From positions 1-11,184 of the forward strand of contig CAYYSU010000062.1 of the NCBI GenBank assembly GCA_964474455.1: a stretch of 11,184 bases of DNA. The letters run 5' to 3'. The notes beneath the pieces were generated by a model. The model saw only the letters and a program-made list of their open reading frames with translations, made no database searches and was not told where the DNA came from. Shown here piece by piece: positions 6,172-11,184 of the stretch (its first letter is position 1; every line of letters begins with the position of its first letter). The position numbers and the translations under genes were made by a program. This stretch comes from BM520 sp964474455 (GTDB lineage Bacteria > Bacteroidota > Bacteroidia > Bacteroidales > BM520).

Positions 6172-7491
6172 ATGAAAAGAGTATTTTTAGCAGTTTTGGC
6201 AACCATGATGGTTGTATACACCTTCGCTCAGAAGGATCAGGTAAATGTTAAACTTTTGAAGAAACTTGACCGACTGAAAGATGTTGAGGTGGTGAAATAT
6301 GAAAAAGGCCTTGCGGGCTTTGAGAGTTTTTTTGAGCTCTCCATAACACAACCTCTGGATCATAACAATCCCCATGGTGAAACATTCACTCAGCGCGTGT
6401 TTGTTGCTCACCGTGATGTCAGCAGCCCGGTGATCTTTGTAACGGAGGGATATACGGCGAACTACGCCGACAATCCGGCGTATGCCAATGAACTGACACG
6501 ATATCTTAAAGCCAATCAGATAGTAGTAGAACACCGGTTCTTCAACGAGTCAGCTCCGGAAACCATGCAGTGGGAGTACCTTACCGTTGCTAATGCTGCA
6601 GCCGATCATCACCATGTGGTGGAACTGTTGAAGAAAATCTACACAAAGAATGAATGGCTTAATACCGGCATCTCTAAAGGAGGACAAACAGCAACATATC
6701 ATCGTTACTACTACCCTGAAGATGTTGATGTTACTGTGGGGTATGTGTGTCCCATAAATTTTAGCCGTGAAGAGCAACGTGTGTATTCTTTTTTGCAAAA
6801 TGTAGGAACGGAAGAGTGCCGCACGAAAATCAAATACTATCAGGATTATATGCTTGAGAATAAGAAAGATTTCCTTCCGGCATTTGAATATCTCACAAAA
6901 AAACAAAAACTGACTTTTAGTATGGGTGCTGAGGCTGCATACGAACTTGCGGTTTGTGAGTATCCTTTCGCTTTCTGGCAGTGGGGAGCAGACTGTAACT
7001 CTATTCCGGGTCCAAAAACCATGGCAAAAGATGCTGTGAAACATCTGGGCGACATTGCCGGCTTCGACTTCTTTGCCGAGGAGAGTAAACCCTCCATGCA
7101 GCCATTTTTTTATCAGGCGCTAACAGAAATTGGTATGTATGGCTACGACTTCTCCATGTTTGATGGTAAAATTACTGCCGCCGAAGACAACACCTTTATG
7201 TTCTTTATGCCGGAAAATACCGATACTACATATAATTATAATACCATGCGGGATGTGGATAGCTGGATCCAAAATGAGGCTGATAATATTATCTGGCTTT
7301 ATGGGGAATATGATCCTTGGAGTGCTCCGGCAGCTCGCGCCGAGGGTAATGAGCAGGTGTTAAAGATCGTAAAACCTCAAGGATCGCATAAAACTCGTAT
7401 TAGAAATCTTCCTGAAGATCAGAAGAAAAAAGTTTTTGATCAGCTTGATGAATGGCTTGAAGCTCCCATTTACCGCAATGCAGTAAAATAG
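6172..7491 (+). CDS. Secreted S37-family prolyl (tri)peptidyl peptidase
   Basis: Serine peptidase of the S37 (PS-10) family, related to the Streptomyces prolyl tripeptidyl aminopeptidases that release short N-terminal peptides ending in proline. The protein is 439 aa. Residues 1-19 are a Sec signal peptide (KR, hydrophobic core, TFA cleavage site) with glutamine as the likely first mature residue, which is common in Bacteroidota. There is no lipobox cysteine, so it is probably periplasmic or released, and no C-terminal sorting domain is evident. The alpha/beta-hydrolase triad is visible: S168 in GISKGGQTATYHR, D381 in YGEYDPWSAPA and H406 in PQGSHKTR. The gene lies 76 nt after the transporter gene, same strand, and its stop is one base from the nadA stop on the opposite strand. 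Placement beside an X-Pro aminopeptidase and HypD suggests it feeds proline/hydroxyproline peptides to that pathway. Exact cleavage specificity is inferred from the family. Confidence 0.85.
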   Translation: MKRVFLAVLATMMVVYTFAQKDQVNVKLLKKLDRLKDVEVVKYEKGLAGFESFFELSITQPLDHNNPHGETFTQRVFVAHRDVSSPVIFVTEGYTANYADNPAYANELTRYLKANQIVVEHRFFNESAPETMQWEYLTVANAAADHHHVVELLKKIYTKNEWLNTGISKGGQTATYHRYYYPEDVDVTVGYVCPINFSREEQRVYSFLQNVGTEECRTKIKYYQDYMLENKKDFLPAFEYLTKKQKLTFSMGAEAAYELAVCEYPFAFWQWGADCNSIPGPKTMAKDAVKHLGDIAGFDFFAEESKPSMQPFFYQALTEIGMYGYDFSMFDGKITAAEDNTFMFFMPENTDTTYNYNTMRDVDSWIQNEADNIIWLYGEYDPWSAPAARAEGNEQVLKIVKPQGSHKTRIRNLPEDQKKKVFDQLDEWLEAPIYRNAVK

Positions 7492-7492
7492 C

Positions 7493-8419
7493 TTATCCGT
7501 TAATGGAAATCATTCTCTCGATGGGTTTGCGGGCTCTCTCCGCAAGCTCGTCTTCCACTTTTACCTCTCGTGTTTCTGTCTGTAAAGTGTGTAATATCTT
7601 TTCGGGGGTTATTGATTTCATGCTTTTGCAGATGAGAAGGTTGTCGATGGCAACGAATTCCTTATCAGGATTTTGTCTCTCAAGTTCATAAAGTATCCCC
7701 GGCTCCGTAGCCACCAGAAACTTTCTGTTTTCGCTAGCAGCAACATGTTTTATCATCCCGGCAGTTGAGTAAACGAATGTCTTGTCTCTGATCTCCACAG
7801 GGATTTGTGATGCGCTGGATGCTTCCGGATGCATAAGAATTTCGTGATCCGGATATCTCTCTACTGCCTCTTTCAAAAGTGACAGATTCATTGCAGTATG
7901 CACATGGCAGCCGCCCTGCCACAATACAACATCTCTGTTGGCTTCTTTCGCCGCCCAGGCTCCCAGGTTGGCGTCAGGACAGAAGAGTATCTTATGATCT
8001 TTGGGTATTGCTTTTAACACATTAACGGCATTACCCGAAGTACAGCAGTAATCACTCTCGGCCTTTACACCCGCAGTGCTGTTTACATACGATACCACCG
8101 TGGCTCCCGGATAATTTTTCTTCCATTTCCGAAGCTGCCCGGCGGTGATGCACTCCGCAAGAGAACAATCTAACTTGTCGTTTGTTACTAAAACTTTCTT
8201 ATCCGGCGATATTATTGACGCTGTCTCCGCCATAAATTCTACTCCTGCAAAAATGATGATATCTGCATCCGTCTCTCCTGCTTTGCGCGAGAGTCCCAGA
8301 GAATCACCAGTGAAGTCGGCAAGAGCCTGAACCTCCGGGCGTGTATAATAATGTGCCAGAATAACGGCGTTTTTTTCTCTCTTCAGTGTCTGAATCTCTT
8401 TAAAAACCTGACGTCCCAT
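7493..8419 (-). CDS. nadA: Quinolinate synthase A
   Basis: Condenses iminoaspartate with dihydroxyacetone phosphate to quinolinate, the second step of NAD synthesis from aspartate, in the cytoplasm. At 308 aa it is the compact form of the enzyme. The three cysteines that hold its oxygen-labile [4Fe-4S] cluster are C85 (KLDCSLAEC), C171 (WQGGCHVH) and C264 (LLICKSMK), with the spacing of characterised NadA proteins. The substrate motifs AHYYTRPEVQ, GDSLGLSR, YVNSTAGVKA and CPDANLGAW are all present. It starts 11 nt after the nadC stop and so is the last gene of the nadBCA operon. Its stop lies one base from that of the convergent peptidase gene, leaving no room for a separate terminator. Confidence 0.97.
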   Translation of the reverse strand: MGRQVFKEIQTLKREKNAVILAHYYTRPEVQALADFTGDSLGLSRKAGETDADIIIFAGVEFMAETASIISPDKKVLVTNDKLDCSLAECITAGQLRKWKKNYPGATVVSYVNSTAGVKAESDYCCTSGNAVNVLKAIPKDHKILFCPDANLGAWAAKEANRDVVLWQGGCHVHTAMNLSLLKEAVERYPDHEILMHPEASSASQIPVEIRDKTFVYSTAGMIKHVAASENRKFLVATEPGILYELERQNPDKEFVAIDNLLICKSMKSITPEKILHTLQTETREVKVEDELAERARKPIERMISING

Positions 8420-8430
8420 GCCTGTGTTGA

Positions 8431-9270
8431 TTATTTGATTTTCATACTGATGTCCAAAGCAGTAACAGAGTGTGTCAATGCTCCTGAGCTGATGTATTTT
8501 ACTCCTGTCCCTGCAATCTGTTTCAGGGTTTTCAGGGTGATGTTACCCGATGCTTCGGTGTCGGCGCGGTTGTTGATAAATGATACAGCCTCTTTCATAT
8601 GTTTAATGGACATATTGTCCAGCATTATCACATCAACACCGCTATCCAACGCTTCCTTTATCTCGCTGAGGTTTGTGCACTCAACCTCAATGCGGTACAT
8701 GTCGCCGTGCTTTTCTCTTACTGCTGCTACTGCGGGGATGATGCCACCGGCAATTTTAATATGGTTGTCTTTGATCATCACCATATCAAATAACCCTGCT
8801 CTGTGGTTTGTCCCTCCTCCGCATTTTACGGCATACTTATCCAGATGTCTCAAGCCTGGCGCGGTTTTTCTGGTGTCCAGAAGCTTTGTTTTGGTGCCTT
8901 TCAGCTCATTAGAATATCGTGCCGTTTGTGTAGCGATGCCACTCATGCGTTGCAAAAAGTTCAACGCGGTACGCTCTCCCGTGAGCAGGGCGCGGTATTT
9001 TCCCTCAACGGTGGCGATAAGATCTCCCTTGGAAACCCTGTCACCGTCATTTTTCTCCGGCTTTATGATAACGTCATTGTCCAGCGTTCTAAAAACAACA
9101 CCAGCTACTTCCAGTCCGGAAATAACCCCATCTGCCTTGGCGAAGATTTCTGCTGTTGTGGTTATAGATGTGGGAATTATACTATCCGTAGTGACATCGC
9201 CGGAGCGGATGTCCTCTTCCAGTGCATTGTGCACCACACTTCGTACCTCGAAAAGATCTGTCTGTTCCAT
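8431..9270 (-). CDS. nadC: Nicotinate-nucleotide pyrophosphorylase (quinolinate phosphoribosyltransferase)
   Basis: Converts quinolinate and PRPP to nicotinate mononucleotide with release of CO2 and pyrophosphate. At 279 aa it has the normal length and the two-part structure: an N-terminal domain (about 1-110, with the PRPP/quinolinate-contacting GERTALNFLQRMSG) and a C-terminal barrel. Active-site motifs include DTRKTAPGLR (132-141), GGGTNHR (151-157), VMIKDNH (164-170), the acidic pair in EVECTN (195-200) and MLDNMS (216-221). It stands between nadB and nadA, 77 nt downstream of nadB, so it may have an additional promoter of its own. A long open frame on the opposite strand across this gene is a coding shadow. 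Confidence 0.97.
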   Translation of the reverse strand: MEQTDLFEVRSVVHNALEEDIRSGDVTTDSIIPTSITTTAEIFAKADGVISGLEVAGVVFRTLDNDVIIKPEKNDGDRVSKGDLIATVEGKYRALLTGERTALNFLQRMSGIATQTARYSNELKGTKTKLLDTRKTAPGLRHLDKYAVKCGGGTNHRAGLFDMVMIKDNHIKIAGGIIPAVAAVREKHGDMYRIEVECTNLSEIKEALDSGVDVIMLDNMSIKHMKEAVSFINNRADTEASGNITLKTLKQIAGTGVKYISSGALTHSVTALDISMKIK

Positions 9271-9286
9271 AATTGTAAAATCCTGA

Positions 9287-9294
9287 CAAAGGTA
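9287..9294 (-). promoter_or_regulatory. Possible internal promoter (-7 box) for nadC-nadA
   Basis: TACCTTTG on the minus strand is an exact TAnnTTTG match lying 16 nt before the nadC start, inside the 77-nt nadB-nadC gap. No TTG is present at 18-20 nt upstream, so only half of the promoter is supported. The gap also has a weak CCGG/CCGG inverted repeat (9318-9331) without a T-run, which does not look like a terminator. Transcription from nadB probably continues through. Confidence 0.4.
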
Positions 9295-9347
9295 GAAGAA
9301 TAATTATATCGCTATGCCGGGAGAGACCGGAAATGTTTTGTTATAAA

Positions 9348-10904
9348 TTAAATACGGCTGAAACGAACATTTTCTCCCTTACGAAGCTCCGAATGGGCAT
9401 GGAAATCAGTGCTTGATAGTGGGAAGTCAGAACGATAATGGGCGCCTCTTGACTCCTCCCTGGCCAGAGCGCTATCCAAAATAAAACCTGCGTTATTTAT
9501 AGCTTGCCTGCTTTTTATAGAATAGTATGTATTGTAACGTGAAATATCCTTCTCCAGCATGTGGAGCTTTTTTATTCCTTTTTTCAAACCTTTCTCAGAG
9601 CGTATTATCCCGGCCCTCTTATTGAGTATCTTGCCCAGTTTCTTGCGAAGCTTTCTGTATGCTTCTCTCTCTGTAAGGTCATAAGTTAATGTGAACTCTG
9701 CAGGCTGATATTGTGATACCTCTTGTTCCGCAAAACAAATACTCTCTATAGCACGATCGGCAAATACAACGCACTCTAAAAGTGAGTTACTGGCAAGTCT
9801 GTTTGCTCCCATAACACCTGTGGATGCCACTTCTCCAGCAGCATACAATCCCGGTAGGGTTGTTTTGCCTGAGATATCTGTCTTGATGCCCCCAATCATA
9901 TAATGTGCTGCCGGAGCAACAGGGATAAGTTGTTTGGTCATGTTAATGCCTTTTTCCGACAGATAATTATATATCGAGGCAAATCTTAGCTTTATGTATT
10001 TTTCATCAAGATGTCTGAGGTCAAGATTTACACTCTTCTCTTCGGTGTTTTGAAGCTCCGTATAAATGCCGCGTGCTACAACGTCACGCGTTGCCAGCTC
10101 GTTGGCTTTTTTTAGAAATGGCTTTCCTTTATTGGTTACCAGTTTTGCTCCTTCACCACGTACGGCTTCGGAGATTAAAAAGGCTCGCTCGCCGGGTACA
10201 CAAAAAGCAGTTGGGTGAAACTGGATGAACTCCATATCCTGAAGTGCTGCTCCGGCTTCCCAGGCCAAAGAGATGCCATCACCAATGCTGTATTCGGGGT
10301 TTGTGCTGCGTGGATAGAGGGCTGAAAGACCGCCTGTGGCTATCAACGTGCTCCCGGCATGTATAAATGATAGTGTGTCGCTATCATGATGGTAAATATG
10401 TGCTCCTGTGCACCTGTTACCATATTTGGTCAACGCCATAACCTCTGATTCAGGTATGACTGTGATATTATCTTTTCTCTTAATGTTATTGTGAAGAAAC
10501 TCCATGGTTCTGCGACCGGAAAGATCGCCATCGAGATGCACAATACGACGTGTTGAATGCCCTCCTTCAAGTCCAAGACTGGGCTCTCCATAGTTTGTGT
10601 CAATCTTAAGACCCTTGGATATCAAATCCTGCATAAGCCTTTTGCCTTCCTCAACAAGTATCATGGCAGCATCAGGATCAGAGATTCCACATCCGGCACG
10701 CAAGGTGTCCTCAATATGAGAGTCGGCAGAGTCATCCCTACCTATTGCTGCCGCTATGCCTCCCTGGGCATGCCACGAATTGGCAAAAGGATCAGAGGCC
10801 TTGCTGATTATTACTGCATGTGTTTCTTTTGGTACCCTAAAGGCAGCGTAAAGTCCCGCTAAGCCACTGCCGATGATTAGAATGTCACATGATGTTGTCT
10901 TCAT
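9348..10904 (-). CDS. nadB: L-aspartate oxidase
   Basis: FAD enzyme that oxidises L-aspartate to iminoaspartate, the first step of NAD synthesis. Under anaerobic conditions fumarate can serve as electron acceptor. The 518 aa show the N-terminal dinucleotide-binding motif IIGSGLAGLYAA (10-21), WHAQGGIAAAIG (44-55), EGGHSTRRIVH (113-123) and the C-terminal FAD motif GLYAAGEVASTGVMGANR (352-369). Residues matching the E. coli active site are E113, H230 (QFHPTAF), R273 (ATRDVVARG), H334 (AAHYMIGG) and R369. These, with the neighbouring nadC and nadA, favour NadB over the related fumarate reductase and succinate dehydrogenase flavoproteins. It is first in the minus-strand operon and divergent from fhs. 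The chosen ATG places the FAD motif ten residues in, as expected. Confidence 0.96.
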   Translation of the reverse strand: MKTTSCDILIIGSGLAGLYAAFRVPKETHAVIISKASDPFANSWHAQGGIAAAIGRDDSADSHIEDTLRAGCGISDPDAAMILVEEGKRLMQDLISKGLKIDTNYGEPSLGLEGGHSTRRIVHLDGDLSGRRTMEFLHNNIKRKDNITVIPESEVMALTKYGNRCTGAHIYHHDSDTLSFIHAGSTLIATGGLSALYPRSTNPEYSIGDGISLAWEAGAALQDMEFIQFHPTAFCVPGERAFLISEAVRGEGAKLVTNKGKPFLKKANELATRDVVARGIYTELQNTEEKSVNLDLRHLDEKYIKLRFASIYNYLSEKGINMTKQLIPVAPAAHYMIGGIKTDISGKTTLPGLYAAGEVASTGVMGANRLASNSLLECVVFADRAIESICFAEQEVSQYQPAEFTLTYDLTEREAYRKLRKKLGKILNKRAGIIRSEKGLKKGIKKLHMLEKDISRYNTYYSIKSRQAINNAGFILDSALAREESRGAHYRSDFPLSSTDFHAHSELRKGENVRFSRI

Positions 10905-10923
10905 ACTTTTCTGTAGGTTGTGG

Positions 10924-10931
10924 CAAAACTA
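10924..10931 (-). promoter_or_regulatory. Possible -7 box of the nadBCA operon
   Basis: TAGTTTTG on the minus strand matches TAnnTTTG and lies 19 nt before the nadB ATG. No TTG element occurs at the usual 19-20 nt further upstream. A near-match TATATTTTG sits directly upstream (10940-10932), so the exact start is uncertain. No terminator or known NAD-responsive operator was recognised in the 141-nt nadB-fhs gap. Confidence 0.35.
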
Positions 10932-10992
10932 CAAAATATATAATCTGTGCCTTCTATTATTATTCAATAGGGTAAACCAAATTGGTAAATGA

Positions 10993-11022
10993 TTGTTCTT
11001 AAATATAACACATGTTAATTTG
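10993..11022 (+). promoter_or_regulatory. Candidate promoter of fhs
   Basis: TTG (10993-10995) is followed by 19 nt and then TTAATTTG (11015-11022), one mismatch from TAnnTTTG. This gives a start near 11028 and a leader of under 20 nt. A second, exact box TAATTTTG (11034-11041) lies so close to the ATG at 11046 that it would yield a leaderless or truncated message, and it has no -33 element. I favour the first. Confidence 0.4.
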
Positions 11023-11045
11023 TTAATATATAATAATTTTGACCT

Positions 11046-11184
11046 ATGACAGATATAGAAATTGCCAAGAGTGCTAATATAAAGCACATCAATGAAATTG
11101 CCGATATCCTGGATATTAAACATGATGACCTTGTTCATTATGGAAAATATAAAGCCAAGATTCCTTTGAAATATATTGACCGTG
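11046..11184 (+). CDS. fhs: Formate--tetrahydrofolate ligase, N-terminal fragment (cut by window end)
   Basis: The first 46 codons of a gene that runs off the right edge. The start MTDIEIAKSANIKHI, followed by EIADILDI, DDLVHYGKYKAKI and a KYIDR segment, is the well-conserved N-terminus of formyltetrahydrofolate synthetase (normally about 550 aa). That enzyme uses ATP and formate to make 10-formyl-tetrahydrofolate in the cytoplasm. The ATP-binding and folate-binding regions lie outside the window, so completeness cannot be judged. It is divergent from nadB. It supplies one-carbon units for purines and related pathways and has no evident tie to the hydroxyproline genes. Confidence 0.9.
   Translation, partial: MTDIEIAKSANIKHINEIADILDIKHDDLVHYGKYKAKIPLKYIDR

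Noticed and set aside
8351..9286. Long (311-codon) plus-strand open frame opposite nadC
   Set aside because: It is entirely antisense to nadC, which has all its catalytic motifs. The translation is Ser/Leu/Val-rich with no recognisable domain, which is typical of a shadow frame.
10929..11138. 69-codon minus-strand frame overlapping the fhs start
   Set aside because: It overlaps the conserved N-terminus of fhs and the nadB-fhs promoter region. It is AT-driven and has no family resemblance.
1..11184. Search for CRISPR arrays, insertion sequences, integrase or phage genes and attachment sites next to the tRNA
   Set aside because: No regularly spaced repeats, transposase-like or integrase-like frames, or duplicated tRNA 3' end were found by eye. 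The window looks like stable chromosomal backbone.

Overview
The window looks like a chromosomal segment of an anaerobic, peptide-fermenting member of the Bacteroidota, probably order Bacteroidales. The signs are promoters of the TTG-N19-TAnnTTTG type (clearest in front of the tRNA), AT-rich start regions without obvious Shine-Dalgarno sequences, a secreted S37-family peptidase, and oxygen-sensitive enzymes (a glycyl radical enzyme and [4Fe-4S] NadA). No mobile element, CRISPR array or long repeat was seen. The genus cannot be fixed from the sequence.

Layout. The left end (1-600) holds a tRNA-Asp(GTC) gene on the minus strand with its own promoter and a strong intrinsic terminator, then a promoter and a structured leader of about 150 nt on the plus strand. 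From 596 to 7491 there are five plus-strand genes: a cytoplasmic Xaa-Pro aminopeptidase (M24B), a radical-SAM glycyl radical activase (HypE-like), a glycyl radical enzyme that fits trans-4-hydroxy-L-proline dehydratase (HypD) at every active-site position I could check, an EamA-family membrane transporter, and a secreted S37 prolyl peptidase. The first four are overlapping, abutting or 17 nt apart. The fifth follows after 76 nt. From 7493 to 10904 the minus strand carries the NAD de novo pathway in the order nadB-nadC-nadA, converging on the peptidase gene with one base between the stop codons. At the right edge the first 46 codons of fhs (formate--tetrahydrofolate ligase) run off the window, divergent from nadB.

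How the genes work together. The plus-strand block reads as a collagen/gelatin-peptide or hydroxyproline utilisation unit. The exported S37 enzyme would trim proline-rich peptides outside the cytoplasm. The aminopeptidase would open X-Pro bonds inside the cell. HypD, activated by HypE, would dehydrate free trans-4-hydroxyproline to pyrroline-5-carboxylate, which a P5C reductase encoded elsewhere would reduce to proline. The EamA protein has no assigned substrate. The nadBCA block makes nicotinate mononucleotide from aspartate, and fhs belongs to one-carbon metabolism. Both look like housekeeping neighbours rather than parts of the hydroxyproline unit.

The most interesting points are the peptidase/HypD association, the short activase without an auxiliary iron-sulfur insert, and the structured leader with mutually exclusive CAGCAT/ATGCTG pairings upstream of the aminopeptidase gene.
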